A stretch of 64,000 nt of DNA from Daejeonella sp. H1SJ63 (GCF_029360775.1 NZ_JARKMZ010000007.1:158779-222778); one strand, 5' to 3'. Shown: positions 1 to 9,252, counted from the stretch's first letter. The notes: generated by a model not told the origin, from the letters alone. A program made the numbers and translations.

Positions 1-432
1 GGTGTTGCCGGTTATCCTGAGAAACATTTCGAAGCGCCGAACATGAAAACAGATTTCAGCTTCCTGAAAAAGAAAGTTGAGCTGGGGGCTCAGTTTATCG
101 TTACTCAAATGTTTTTCGACAATTCTAAATACGTTGAATTTGTAAAGATGTGCCGCGAAAACGGTATCAATGTTCCGATTATCCCCGGATTAAAACCGAT
201 TACATCGTCCAAACAACTGATCAGCTTACCGAAAATCTTCCATATTGACCTCCCTGAAGATCTTAGTGAAGCTGTGCTGAAGTGTAAATCAGAGAAGGAA
301 GTCAGAGAAGTAGGCATTGAGCATATGATTGCTCAGTGTAAAGAACTGATGAAGATTGGTGCTCCGGTATTACACTTTTACACCATGAGCAATCCCGGAC
401 CTACAAAACGAATTGCAGAAGCAATTTTCTGA
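1..432 (+). CDS. metF: Methylenetetrahydrofolate reductase, C-terminal part (cut by window edge)
   Basis: This is the 3' end of a gene that is open from base 1 in frame 1; the first ATG at 43 is internal, so 143 residues are visible. MTHFR reduces 5,10-methylene-THF to 5-methyl-THF with FAD in the cytoplasm and supplies methyl groups for methionine synthesis. The visible half has the conserved late strands of the FAD/folate barrel: VTQMFFDN, PIIPGLKPIT and the final HFYTMSNPGPT segment. The family is about 300 residues, so roughly half is missing upstream. The stop is followed at once by a strong hairpin shared with the convergent threonine operon. The identification is secure; only the N-terminal part cannot be checked. 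Confidence 0.95.
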   Translation, partial: GVAGYPEKHFEAPNMKTDFSFLKKKVELGAQFIVTQMFFDNSKYVEFVKMCRENGINVPIIPGLKPITSSKQLISLPKIFHIDLPEDLSEAVLKCKSEKEVREVGIEHMIAQCKELMKIGAPVLHFYTMSNPGPTKRIAEAIF

Positions 433-441
433 TCATTTGAT

Positions 442-478
442 ATACAAAAAGCCAGCCCGATGAGCTGGCTTTTTGTAT
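442..478. terminator. Bidirectional intrinsic terminator between metF and thrC
   Basis: A 15-bp perfect stem (442-456 with 464-478) encloses a 7-base loop. The core is GCCAGC/GCTGGC, flanked by five A on the left and five T on the right. It therefore reads as a hairpin plus T-run from either strand. It sits between two convergent stops, at 432 and 496. Confidence 0.9.
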
Positions 479-495
479 GCCTTAAATTTTCTGGC

Positions 496-1803
496 TTATC
501 CTGCAAGCAAAAAGGATTTAAATGATTCAAAATCCTTCCCCAGACTCACTGCAAGCCTATCCCTGCCTTCCAGCTCTTTTACCTGTGCAGGAATAACAAT
601 TTCAGCACCTATTTCTTCCGGAAAAATATCCGGGAACTTACAAGGATGAGCCGTGGATAAAAACACACCTGCTGCCTCATCAGCCTGATGATCATTCTTC
701 CATTGCTTCAATGCAAGCCAGGCAATTGCTGTATGCGGACACATAATGTAGCCATTCTCTGTATGTACCTGCTTAATTGCCTCAAGTGTCTCCTCATCAT
801 TATAGCTGTAAGCAGTCAGAACTTTTTGAAGTTCATCCCGGTCACCTCCAAACATATCCATGATACGCACCCAGTTACTTGGATCACCCACATCCATTGC
901 ATTAGACCAGGTCTGTACACTCGGCTTTGCCTGATAAACTCCTGTTCTTAAAAATGCAGGAACCGTATCATTCACATTGGTAGCAGCAAGAAACTGCTTA
1001 ACGGGCAGACCCATTTTCCAGGCAAGCAAACCGGCACCAATATTTCCAAAATTACCACTTGGCACAGAGAAAACAACCTCCTTAAAACCTCTGCGCAGCA
1101 ACTGTGCATAGGCGTTGAAGTAATAAAAAGTCTGTGGAATTAACCTTGAAATATTAATTGAGTTGGCAGAAGTGAGACGAAACTTTTCCTTCAGCTCAGG
1201 ATCATTAAATGCCCTTTTTACCAGAGCCTGGCAATCATCAAAGGTACCATCAATTTCAATGGCACGAATGTTCTGTCCATTGGTGGTGAGTTGTAATTCC
1301 TGTATCGGACTAACCTTCCCCTTTGGGTAAAGTATTGTAACCCTGACATTGGGAACACCCAGAAATCCAAGTGCAACTGCACCTCCGGTATCTCCTGATG
1401 TGGCTACCAGAACATCCAGCTGCTTCTCTCCCGCTTCCAGAAAATAACTCATTACCCTGCTCATGAATCTGGCGCCAAAATCCTTGAAAGCCAGCGAAGG
1501 ACCATGAAACAATTCCAGCACATTGACGCGATCAGATATCTCAACAAGGGGCGCTTCAAAATTGATCGCATCATTTACTATGGCCTGAAGATCATTATCA
1601 GGAATTGCTCCATTAAGTATCGTTCTGGCTACCTGAAATGCAATCTCTGGCAGGGTGTATTTTCCAAGGTTACTGATAAACTCCGGATCGAGTACGGGTA
1701 TGTGTTCCGGCATATACAGGCCCTTGTCAGCAGGTAAACTATTAAACACTGCTTCCTTAAAAGGAACTCTTAACTCTTTATTGTTAGTACTGTATAATTT
1801 CAT
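496..1803 (-). CDS. thrC: Threonine synthase
   Basis: This PLP enzyme converts O-phosphohomoserine to threonine, the last step of the pathway. It has 435 residues, normal for the family. The N-terminal region has the typical DKGLYMPE segment. The PLP lysine is in HGPSLAFKDFGARF, about K107, and a glycine-rich phosphate-binding stretch follows in VATSGDTGGAVAL. Its ATG overlaps the thrB stop by one base (TAATG), so it is probably translationally coupled and is the last gene of the thrA-thrB-thrC operon. Transcription should end at the shared terminator at 442-478. Confidence 0.97.
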   Translation of the reverse strand: MKLYSTNNKELRVPFKEAVFNSLPADKGLYMPEHIPVLDPEFISNLGKYTLPEIAFQVARTILNGAIPDNDLQAIVNDAINFEAPLVEISDRVNVLELFHGPSLAFKDFGARFMSRVMSYFLEAGEKQLDVLVATSGDTGGAVALGFLGVPNVRVTILYPKGKVSPIQELQLTTNGQNIRAIEIDGTFDDCQALVKRAFNDPELKEKFRLTSANSINISRLIPQTFYYFNAYAQLLRRGFKEVVFSVPSGNFGNIGAGLLAWKMGLPVKQFLAATNVNDTVPAFLRTGVYQAKPSVQTWSNAMDVGDPSNWVRIMDMFGGDRDELQKVLTAYSYNDEETLEAIKQVHTENGYIMCPHTAIAWLALKQWKNDHQADEAAGVFLSTAHPCKFPDIFPEEIGAEIVIPAQVKELEGRDRLAVSLGKDFESFKSFLLAG

Positions 1804-2738
1804 TAATCTAATATTATCGGGCCATTAGCATTGATTGGCGACTGATAAGCAATACTTTCAGTATCCAGCCAAAGGAAATGTTCCTGTAGTTTTTTATTGA
1901 TTCTGCTCGCGTCTTCAGCATTTCTGGTGAAAGTAAATACAGAAGGTCCTGATCCGGAAATTCCGAAAGTCAGGGCACCATTTTCCAGCGCAATTTCTCT
2001 CAATCTGTAAAAATCCGGTATCAGAATTGACCTCACAGGCTCTACGATCACATCTTTCATACTTCTGGCAATCAGATCGATATCTTTAGTATAGAGTCCG
2101 CTAACCAAACCGGCAACATTTCCCCACTGTACAACTGCATCTTTCAATGGAACTTTTGTTCTGATGATCTGACGGGCATCACGGGTAGGAACATCGATCT
2201 GCGGAAATACAATTGAGCAATAGAGTTCTTCAGGATAAGGCAGCTGAATAATATCAAGGGGATCATAACTTCTGACAAGTACAAAACCTCCCAGTAATGC
2301 CGGAGCCACATTATCTGCATGACCATATCCGCAAGCCATCTCCTCGCCTTTCATGGCAAAGGGAACAAGATCCATCCTTGTGAGCGGACTATCCATCAGG
2401 GTATTAATTGCAAATAAACCGGCTACTGTACTGGCAGAGCTTGAACCCAAACCACTGCCAATCGGCATCTTCTTATACAATTCAATTTCAACGCCAACAT
2501 CATTCCTGCCGATATGGTTCAGATAGTGCTGAACGCTCAGGCTCACTGTATTCTTCGCAGGATCATAAGGCAAACGCCCCTCATCGCCGCTAATTTTGGT
2601 AATCTTTACTCCCGGTTCATCCTTGATCCGCATGATTACCTCATCGCCCGGAGCATTAACTGCAAACCCCAGAACATCATATCCGCATACCACATTGGCT
2701 ACTGTTGCCGGAGCAAAAACATTTACTGATCTCTTCAT
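1803..2738 (-). CDS. thrB: Homoserine kinase
   Basis: This GHMP-family kinase phosphorylates L-homoserine with ATP, the step before threonine synthase. It has 311 residues, typical length. The GHMP nucleotide-binding loop PIGSGLGSSSAS lies at about residues 92-103, and the C-terminal GISGSGPSVFTF motif at about 259-270. It lies 18 bases downstream of thrA and overlaps thrC by one base, so it is expected to be co-transcribed under the attenuator upstream of thrA. Nothing unusual was seen. Confidence 0.97.
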   Translation of the reverse strand: MKRSVNVFAPATVANVVCGYDVLGFAVNAPGDEVIMRIKDEPGVKITKISGDEGRLPYDPAKNTVSLSVQHYLNHIGRNDVGVEIELYKKMPIGSGLGSSSASTVAGLFAINTLMDSPLTRMDLVPFAMKGEEMACGYGHADNVAPALLGGFVLVRSYDPLDIIQLPYPEELYCSIVFPQIDVPTRDARQIIRTKVPLKDAVVQWGNVAGLVSGLYTKDIDLIARSMKDVIVEPVRSILIPDFYRLREIALENGALTFGISGSGPSVFTFTRNAEDASRINKKLQEHFLWLDTESIAYQSPINANGPIILD

Positions 2739-2756
2739 ATTTATTTTTTACTGAAC

Positions 2757-5213
2757 TCAGAATTGCTGAGCACCCACATTCACGATATCTGCAAAAACAC
2801 CTGCTGCGGTAACTTCAGCACCTGCACCCGGTCCTTTTACCACCATTGGTCTTTCTCTGTATCTGTCGGTAATGAATGAAATGATATTATCACTGCCTGA
2901 AAGAGCATAAAACGGATGAGCATCATCTACCATCTGAAGACTGATCTTTACTTTACCGTTTTCAAGCTTACCGATATATCTCAATACTTTACGTTCTGAC
3001 TCTGCCTTGCTTTTCAAATTCTCAAAGAAATTATTCTCAGCTTTTAGAGCCTCATAGAAATCCTCAACAGACTCAGCTTCAATACATGATTTTGGAAGCA
3101 TACTCTCAATATTAACATCATTTGCTTCAAGCTCATACCCGGCATCGCGAGCCAGAATCAACATCTTCCTCATAAAGTCGGTACCCCGAAGATCATCTCT
3201 CGGATCAGGTTCGGTATAACCTTTCTCCTGCGCTTCCTTCACAATATCATGGAAAGTAACATTCCCTTTAAAGTTATTGAAGATATAGGAAATAGTTCCT
3301 GAAAGTATTGATTCAATACTTAAAATACGGTCGCCGCTAACCATTAAATCTTTCAGAGTTCTTACGATAGGCAGTCCGGCACCCACATTGGTTTCATAGA
3401 AATAATCTACCCCATGCAATCTGGCAGTATCTCTGAATAACTTATACTGTGCATAGGATGATGAATTACCAATCTTATTGCAGGTTACAATTGAAATATT
3501 CGAACTGAATATCTCATGATAGTATTCGATTGGCTTTAAACTTGCGGTATTATCGGTGAAAACACAATTCGGCAGGTTCATTTCCTTCATTTTCTGGACA
3601 AAGTCTGCAAGATCTGCCGGTTCGCCCTTCTCCTGAAGGTCATGCTGCCAGCTTTCAAGGTCAATGCCATTCTCATTAAACAGCATTTTACGGGTATTGC
3701 CCACACCAACCACACGAATCTGTATTCCATTATGTTTCTGCAGAAATTCCCTGTGATCCTGTAACTGCTTGAAAAGAGTAGTGCCGATATTTCCGGTACC
3801 CAGACAAAATACATGCAGGGTCTTATTCAGCTCAACGAAGAAAGCATCATGAACAGCATTCAGTCCTTTATTCAGGTCTTCTTTAGAAATCACTACTGAA
3901 ATATTATATTCGGACGATCCCTGCGCAATTGCTCTGACATTGATCCCGTTACGGCCCAAAGCATGGAACAGCTTCCCGGAAATCCCCGGAGTCTTTTTCA
4001 TATTTTCTCCAACGATTGCCAAAACCGAAAGCCCCTGCTCAAACACCGGTGGCTCAATCTTTTTGGCAAGAAGTTCAAGTTCAAACTCCTGCTCAATTAA
4101 TTTTTGTGCTCTTTCTGCATCTGAAGGATGAATGGCAAATGTGATGCTATGCTCTGAAGATGATTGAGTAATCAGGATAACATTGATTTGCTCACGTGCA
4201 AGTAATGAGAATAAACGTCCGCTGAAACCTGCCTTCCCAACCATCCCACTTCCTTCAATATTGATGATACTGATATCATTAATTGATGAGATTCCCTTTA
4301 TGGCAAGATTTGAGTTCTCACAGTTATGACGAATCACCGATCCAGGAAATTCAGGTTCGAAAGTATTCCTGATCACGATCGGAATTTTCTTCATGAATGC
4401 AGGAATCATGGTCGGCGGATATATTACCTTCGCACCGAAGAAAGATAATTCCATCGCTTCAGTGTAAGATAGCTCAGGCAATGAAAATGCTTTCTTTACC
4501 ATTCTCGGATCTGCCGTCATCATCCCATTCACATCGGTCCATATCTCAATTTCTTCTGCATTCAATGCCGATCCGAAGATGGCAGCGGTATAATCGCTTC
4601 CACCTCTTCCCAACGTAGTAATACGGCCTTCATCATTACTGGCAATAAATCCGGTTACAAACATAACCTTCGACTTATTTGCTTCATATACATCCCGGAT
4701 CAGAATTTCAGTCAGCTCCATATTCACACGGGCCTGCCCGAAAGAGCTGTCAGTCTTAATCACATCAGCGGCATTGATATATACATCATTATCCAGATTC
4801 TGCCCGGCAATCTTACTGACCATAAAAGTAGAGCAGCGCTCACCATAGCTCAACACCAGATCCCTTGTTCTTGGGGTAAGCTCGCGAAGAATCATTACTC
4901 CCTGAAGCAAATCTTCAAGCTCATTAAACAGGATTCTGAGTTTGGTAAATACCGGATTCTGCTTCGATACCGCAAGCAATTCCTTGATCACATGAAAATG
5001 GCGGTCTTCGAGTTCCTTCAGCTCATTACTAAAGTTCCCCCCTTGTGCGGCTTTATCGGCCATGGAAGAAAGCAGGTTCGTGACACCGCTCATTGCTGAA
5101 AGAACAACCACAGGGTTTCCCGAATTAGCCTGTTCCTTTTCAATGATCTGCAATAACTTACTGATCGATTCTACCGATCCTACTGAGGTCCCCCCGAATT
5201 TTAAAACTTTCAT
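2757..5213 (-). CDS. thrA: Bifunctional aspartokinase / homoserine dehydrogenase
   Basis: The fused enzyme carries out the first and third steps of the aspartate pathway: phosphorylation of aspartate and NAD(P)H-dependent reduction of aspartate semialdehyde. The kinase starts with KFGGTSVGS at residues 3-11. Two ACT-like regulatory segments follow (GKAGFSGRLFSLL and GISGKLFHALGRNGINVRAIAQGSSEYNIS). The dehydrogenase Rossmann fold begins at about residue 470 with CLGTGNIGTTL. I chose the ATG at 5213 because MKVLKFGGTSVG is the usual family start; an in-frame ATG at 5258 would add 15 unconserved residues. The protein is then 818 residues, as in E. coli ThrA. It is first in the thr operon, preceded by a leader peptide and attenuator. 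ACT domains suggest threonine feedback as well (family knowledge). Confidence 0.96.
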   Translation of the reverse strand: MKVLKFGGTSVGSVESISKLLQIIEKEQANSGNPVVVLSAMSGVTNLLSSMADKAAQGGNFSNELKELEDRHFHVIKELLAVSKQNPVFTKLRILFNELEDLLQGVMILRELTPRTRDLVLSYGERCSTFMVSKIAGQNLDNDVYINAADVIKTDSSFGQARVNMELTEILIRDVYEANKSKVMFVTGFIASNDEGRITTLGRGGSDYTAAIFGSALNAEEIEIWTDVNGMMTADPRMVKKAFSLPELSYTEAMELSFFGAKVIYPPTMIPAFMKKIPIVIRNTFEPEFPGSVIRHNCENSNLAIKGISSINDISIINIEGSGMVGKAGFSGRLFSLLAREQINVILITQSSSEHSITFAIHPSDAERAQKLIEQEFELELLAKKIEPPVFEQGLSVLAIVGENMKKTPGISGKLFHALGRNGINVRAIAQGSSEYNISVVISKEDLNKGLNAVHDAFFVELNKTLHVFCLGTGNIGTTLFKQLQDHREFLQKHNGIQIRVVGVGNTRKMLFNENGIDLESWQHDLQEKGEPADLADFVQKMKEMNLPNCVFTDNTASLKPIEYYHEIFSSNISIVTCNKIGNSSSYAQYKLFRDTARLHGVDYFYETNVGAGLPIVRTLKDLMVSGDRILSIESILSGTISYIFNNFKGNVTFHDIVKEAQEKGYTEPDPRDDLRGTDFMRKMLILARDAGYELEANDVNIESMLPKSCIEAESVEDFYEALKAENNFFENLKSKAESERKVLRYIGKLENGKVKISLQMVDDAHPFYALSGSDNIISFITDRYRERPMVVKGPGAGAEVTAAGVFADIVNVGAQQF

Positions 5214-5322
5214 TCCTATACTATTTATTCTTTTTTGATGATGAATCTGCAATTGCATTTTATCTGTTATTCAAACTGATACACACACAATCAATTCATT
5301 TTTAGCTGTTTCCTTTTTTTGA

Positions 5323-5359
5323 TAAAAAAAAACGCCTTCCCCATTATCGGAGGAAGGCG
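5323..5359 (-). terminator. Threonine attenuator terminator
   Basis: Read on the minus strand, the arms CGCCTTCCTC (5350-5359) and GGGGAAGGCG (5333-5342) form a 10-bp stem with one G-U pair around a 7-base loop. A T-run (5324-5332) follows. It lies between the leader peptide stop and thrA. The 5' arm can pair instead with GGGGAAGG inside the leader coding sequence (5399-5406), which would prevent termination. The 9 bases TGGGGAAGG occur both in the leader and in the terminator 3' arm, the usual design of an attenuator. Confidence 0.85.
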
Positions 5360-5382
5360 CTTTTTGATGTTTTTATGTTAAT

Positions 5383-5460
5383 TTACACCATACAATTACC
5401 TTCCCCAAGCATCAGCGTGGTGGTTGTAGTTGTTGTTGTGGTATAAAGATTAGTAATCAT
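5383..5460 (-). CDS. thrL: Threonine operon leader peptide (25 residues)
   Basis: A short frame starts at ATG 5460 and stops with TAA at 5383. Its 25 residues contain nine consecutive threonines (residues 7-15) after MITNLY, then LMLGEGNCMV. The nine Thr codons are mixed (ACC, ACA, ACT, ACG), so this is not simple nucleotide repeat expansion. It lies upstream of the thrABC operon and 23 bases before an intrinsic terminator whose 5' arm can pair with leader codons 19-21. The expected role is classical attenuation: a ribosome starved for Thr-tRNA stalls in the run and lets the antiterminator form, and fast translation lets the terminator form. Isoleucine occurs only once, so threonine appears to be the signal. 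No convincing promoter was seen upstream. Confidence 0.88.
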   Translation of the reverse strand: MITNLYTTTTTTTTTLMLGEGNCMV

Positions 5461-5614
5461 TTCTTTTTTATGTGCCGTAAATTACGGTTTTAATTTCCGG
5501 ATTATCAAATAATTGATAAATTATTTTAAAAAAAGATGATTTCTTAATAAAACGATAACAAATAGGACACTTGATTACTGATTACATAATCAAGCCTTTA
5601 TCTTTACAGATTAT

Positions 5615-6535
5615 ATGCAGGGACTGGTCATTAAATCAACAGGAAGCTGGTACGAGGTTTTAACCGATGAGGGTAAAACCATTAATTGCCGTATTAAGGG
5701 TAAATTCCGGACTCTGGATATCAAAACAACAAATCCCGTTGCTGTAGGCGATCATGTAGAAATAGAACCCGAACCCGATCAGGAAACCGGATTAATTAAG
5801 GCCCTGAAACCCAGAAAAAATTATATTATCCGTAAATCAGTAAACCTGTCCAAGCAGGCACAGATCATTGCCGCAAATCTGGATCAGGCGTTTCTGATTG
5901 TTACCCTTGCCTCACCCCGCACATCTCTTGGATTCATAGACCGATTTCTTGTCACGGCAGAAGCATACGACATCCCGGCAAAACTAATATTTAATAAGCT
6001 TGATCTTTTCAGTGATGAAGGGATTGAGATACTCAAAGAGTATCAGCGGATTTATGAAAATGCCGGCTATCCGTGTTATAGCGTTTCTGCTCTCAAAGAA
6101 ACCAATATTGATCAGATCAGAGAGCTGCTTAAGGACAAGGTAACCCTGGTAAGCGGGCATTCGGGTGTTGGAAAATCAACGCTGATCAATGCTTTACTTC
6201 CGGGAACAGAACTCAAAACCGGAGAGATTTCTGACTGGAGCGATAAGGGAAAACATACCACAACATTTGCTGAAATGTTTGAATTGCCTTTCGGCGGATA
6301 CCTGATAGATACCCCGGGAATACGTGAACTGGGGGTCTTCGATATTGAAAAACAAGAACTTGGACGATTATTTCCTGAAATAAGAAAATTGATGGGAGAT
6401 TGCCGTTTTCACAATTGCAGGCATATCAATGAGCCCGGCTGTGCAGTGCTTGCAGCGCTTGAGGAGGGTGAATTCGAGCCTTCCAGATATGACAGCTACC
6501 TGAGTATTTATCACGACAATGATACGAGATCATAA
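5615..6535 (+). CDS. rsgA: Small ribosomal subunit biogenesis GTPase RsgA
   Basis: This circularly permuted GTPase acts in late 30S maturation in the cytoplasm. It has 306 residues. An OB-fold region covers about 1-70. The permuted GTPase motifs come in the order G4 NKLD (127-130), G1 GHSGVGKST (181-189) and G3 DTPG (232-235). A C-terminal zinc motif has C263, C268, H270 and C276. The start ATG at 5615 gives the normal N-terminus. It is divergent from the threonine leader, with about 150 bases between them. It is followed after 2 bases by dtd and then a MazG-like gene, so the three are likely one operon. Confidence 0.96.
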   Translation: MQGLVIKSTGSWYEVLTDEGKTINCRIKGKFRTLDIKTTNPVAVGDHVEIEPEPDQETGLIKALKPRKNYIIRKSVNLSKQAQIIAANLDQAFLIVTLASPRTSLGFIDRFLVTAEAYDIPAKLIFNKLDLFSDEGIEILKEYQRIYENAGYPCYSVSALKETNIDQIRELLKDKVTLVSGHSGVGKSTLINALLPGTELKTGEISDWSDKGKHTTTFAEMFELPFGGYLIDTPGIRELGVFDIEKQELGRLFPEIRKLMGDCRFHNCRHINEPGCAVLAALEEGEFEPSRYDSYLSIYHDNDTRS

Positions 6536-6537
6536 AA

Positions 6538-6990
6538 ATGAGAGCAGTAATTCAAAGGGTAAGCCGTGCTTCCTGCAGTGTTGAGGGGAGGATAAGCGGA
6601 GAAATAAAACAAGGGTTTCTGGTTTTGCTGGGAATTGAAGACAACGATACAGATGATGATCTGATCTGGCTGGCACAGAAAATCAATAATATGAGAATAT
6701 TTTCAGATGAGAGCGGCCTGATGAATAAAGCGCTTGCCGATATCAATGGCAATATTTTGCTTATTAGTCAATTCACCTTGTTTGCATCTACGAAAAAGGG
6801 AAACCGCCCTGGCTTTACCCGTTCGGCAAGACCTGAATTTGCCATTCCGATGTATGAAAAAATGATTCTGGAGCTGGAGAACCTTAGCGGAAAGAAAATC
6901 CAGACAGGCATTTTCGGTGCAGATATGCAAATCAGTCTGATTAATGACGGCCCTGTTACCATTTGTATAGACACCAAAGCAAAAGAATAG
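6538..6990 (+). CDS. dtd: D-aminoacyl-tRNA deacylase
   Basis: DTD removes D-amino acids and glycine from mischarged tRNAs. It has 150 residues, full length. The two family signatures are SQFT at 77-80 and the cross-subunit GPVT at 138-141; together they build the active site of the dimer. The start MRAVIQRV is the canonical N-terminus. It lies 2 bases after rsgA and 4 bases before the MazG-like gene, consistent with translational coupling. Confidence 0.97.
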   Translation: MRAVIQRVSRASCSVEGRISGEIKQGFLVLLGIEDNDTDDDLIWLAQKINNMRIFSDESGLMNKALADINGNILLISQFTLFASTKKGNRPGFTRSARPEFAIPMYEKMILELENLSGKKIQTGIFGADMQISLINDGPVTICIDTKAKE

Positions 6991-6994
6991 CAAG

Positions 6995-7321
6995 ATGACA
7001 ATAGATGAAGCACAGCAAACTGTAGACCAATGGATCAGAACAACCGGGGTACGTTATTTCAATGAGCTGACCAATACCGCAATACTGATGGAAGAAGTTG
7101 GTGAAGTTGCCCGCATCATGGCAAGAAAGTATGGCGAGCAATCTTTCAAAAAATCAGATGAAGGCCATGATCTTGCGGATGAAATGGCAGATGTACTTTT
7201 TGTTCTGATTTGCCTGGCTAATCAAACCGGTATCAATCTTACTGAGGCTCTGGAAAAAAATCTGGAAAAGAAAAATATCCGCGATGCCGACAGGCATAAG
7301 AATAACGAAAAACTGAAATAA
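6995..7321 (+). CDS. MazG-like nucleotide pyrophosphohydrolase
   Basis: This 108-residue all-alpha protein is probably a nucleoside-triphosphate pyrophosphohydrolase that cleans the nucleotide pool; the substrate is not predictable from sequence. The metal-binding signatures of the MazG/dUTPase-like superfamily are visible as EEVGEVAR (about 31-38) and DLADEMADVLF (about 59-69). It is a single MazG domain, about half of full-length MazG. It is the last gene of the rsgA-dtd run and faces the phosphatase-like comB gene. Confidence 0.85.
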   Translation: MTIDEAQQTVDQWIRTTGVRYFNELTNTAILMEEVGEVARIMARKYGEQSFKKSDEGHDLADEMADVLFVLICLANQTGINLTEALEKNLEKKNIRDADRHKNNEKLK

Positions 7322-7358
7322 CTATTTATGCCCCTCTTCCGCCAAAAAGATGATTGAA

Positions 7359-8069
7359 TCACATTTTTATCAATCGTTCTCCATCCAGAACAGGAATACT
7401 TTTAGTGACGTTGAGGTTCAGACAAAATTTGATATCCTCTTCAATACCGAGTTTCTTCAAACGTTCGCTATGTGAAGTTTTCTTCAGGTAGGATCTCAAA
7501 TCATTCTTGGCCATCACATAAAGATCTTCAGAGGCAATTCCTGCATCATCAAGAGTATAAGCTTCGTTCTTCAGGTGATGCACTACTCCGCCTGCAAACA
7601 ATGTATCTTCCAGATTAACTTTATCTTTCCAGCCTGAGCATAAAAGCAACACATTATTGGGTTGTGTTTTAATCCAGTCGCATAAAGCTGCTAAATTCAA
7701 AAAAGAACCAATTACAATCTTACTTGCACCACGCGACATATTTATTGCATGTGTACCATTGGTTGTAGTAAGTACAATTGTTTTACCTGCAACTTTTTCA
7801 GCTGTGTACGAAAATGGTGAATTCCCGAAATCAAAACCTTCAACCACTTCGCCGTTACGTTCAGCAGCCAGCAGAAAATCAGAATGACTGTATGACCTGC
7901 AGGCTTCAATTGTTGCTACCGGAATGATAGCTTCAGCACCATTATCAATACCATAACAGATAGAGGAGGTAGCTCTGAAAATATCTATAACAACAACTAT
8001 ACTATCTTTTATATCATGTAAGTGAAGCAGTGCCGGTGTCAGACATACTTCCAGATTGCGTGTTTCCAT
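7359..8069 (-). CDS. comB: 2-phosphosulfolactate phosphatase family protein (ComB-like)
   Basis: The family enzyme removes phosphate from 2-phosphosulfolactate in coenzyme M synthesis. It has 236 residues, normal for ComB. Typical stretches are VVVIDIFRATSSIC at about 24-37, a glycine-rich TTTNGTHAI at about 102-110, and LCSGWKDKVNLEDTLFAG near the middle. No other coenzyme M gene is nearby. Bacteroidota widely carry this gene, so the real substrate is probably a related phosphoester or sulfonate; that is inference. It lies 23 bases upstream of the gcvT stop region on the same strand but probably forms its own small unit after gcvT. Confidence 0.85.
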   Translation of the reverse strand: METRNLEVCLTPALLHLHDIKDSIVVVIDIFRATSSICYGIDNGAEAIIPVATIEACRSYSHSDFLLAAERNGEVVEGFDFGNSPFSYTAEKVAGKTIVLTTTNGTHAINMSRGASKIVIGSFLNLAALCDWIKTQPNNVLLLCSGWKDKVNLEDTLFAGGVVHHLKNEAYTLDDAGIASEDLYVMAKNDLRSYLKKTSHSERLKKLGIEEDIKFCLNLNVTKSIPVLDGERLIKM

Positions 8070-8092
8070 TCTAAAATACTGGCAGCTAAAAA

Positions 8093-9169
8093 TTATTTAA
8101 AAGGCATTTTCACTACTCTTGCCAATATTTTATTGTCGCGGATCTTAATATAAATTTCAGACCCTTCTTTTGAAAATTCTGTTTTCACGTAAGCCATTCC
8201 AATTGCCTTCTGTAATGTTGGAGATTGGGTTCCGGAAGTTACTTTACCAATCAGATTACCCTCAGCATCAACAATTTCATAATCATGGCGGGGAATGCCG
8301 CGTTCTATCATCTCAAAACCTATCAACTTACGTTTAACCCCATTCTGCTTCTGTGCGGCAAGATTTGCTGAATTAACAAAGTCTTTGGTAAACTTGGTGA
8401 TCCAGCCCAGACCTGCTTCAATCGGGGATGTTGTATCATCTATATCATTCCCGTAAAGACAGAAACCCATTTCCAGTCTGAGGGTATCACGGGCAGCCAG
8501 ACCTATCGGTTTAATTCCATAGGGTTCTCCTGCTTTAAATATAGCATCCCAGATATGCTGAGAATGTTCCTTATCGAAATATAATTCAAAACCACCGGCT
8601 CCGGTATACCCTGTTGCAGAGATCAGCACATTCTCAACTCCTGCAAATACTCCCTTTTTAAAGGTATAGTATTCCATCGATCCAAGATCAACATCTGTCA
8701 GACTCTGCAAAGCCTGAGCTGCTTTGGGTCCCTGCACTGCAAGCAATGATGTCTGATCAGAAATATTTTTCATCTCTACTCCACCTGTATTGTATTTAGA
8801 AATCCAGTTCCAGTCTTTTTCAATATTGGAAGCATTTACAACCAGCAGATAGGTTTTTTCATCGATACGATAAACCAAAAGGTCATCAACGATACCGCCA
8901 TCCTCATTAGGAAGACAGGAGTATTGAATTTTACCATCAAAAAGTCTGGATGCATCATTTGAACACACACGCTGAATAAGATCAAGCGTTCCATCGCCTT
9001 TCAGAATAAACTCGCCCATGTGGCTTACATCAAACACCCCTACGCCCTTTCGAACGGTTTCATGTTCAATATTTATTCCACTGTATTGTACCGGCATATT
9101 AAAACCGGCAAAGGGCACCATCTTTGCACCAAGTGCGATATGTGTATCATTTAAAGCAACATTCTTCAT
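8093..9169 (-). CDS. gcvT: Aminomethyltransferase (glycine cleavage T protein)
   Basis: GcvT transfers the aminomethyl carbon from lipoyl-GcvH to tetrahydrofolate in glycine cleavage. I take the ATG at 9169 ([20 protein letters not shown]), the usual family start. An upstream ATG at 9196 would add nine unconserved residues. The protein is then 358 residues. Conserved segments include [23 protein letters not shown] and [13 protein letters not shown], the last carrying folate-site residues. The partner gcvH is at 62760-63140, far from this gene, so the glycine cleavage genes are dispersed in this genome. Confidence 0.95.
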   Translation of the reverse strand: MKNVALNDTHIALGAKMVPFAGFNMPVQYSGINIEHETVRKGVGVFDVSHMGEFILKGDGTLDLIQRVCSNDASRLFDGKIQYSCLPNEDGGIVDDLLVYRIDEKTYLLVVNASNIEKDWNWISKYNTGGVEMKNISDQTSLLAVQGPKAAQALQSLTDVDLGSMEYYTFKKGVFAGVENVLISATGYTGAGGFELYFDKEHSQHIWDAIFKAGEPYGIKPIGLAARDTLRLEMGFCLYGNDIDDTTSPIEAGLGWITKFTKDFVNSANLAAQKQNGVKRKLIGFEMIERGIPRHDYEIVDAEGNLIGKVTSGTQSPTLQKAIGMAYVKTEFSKEGSEIYIKIRDNKILARVVKMPFK

Positions 9170-9252
9170 AATCAGGAACCTTATTGGTTGCGGCAAAAGT
9201 AATTAAAAACGATTAAATGATTGCTTTAAATTTGCCATAGTAAAAACGTCCG

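Noticed and set aside
5214-5258. Longer thrA start at ATG 5258 adding 15 residues
   Set aside because: The added residues are not family-like, and MKVLKFGGTSVG at 5213 is the conserved aspartokinase start.
5400-5460. The GT/ACC-rich stretch as a simple microsatellite
   Set aside because: The Thr codons are mixed, and the frame has a start, a stop and a matching terminator, which fits a leader peptide.
9170-9196. Longer gcvT start at ATG 9196
   Set aside because: The nine extra residues are outside the conserved family start at [14 protein letters not shown].
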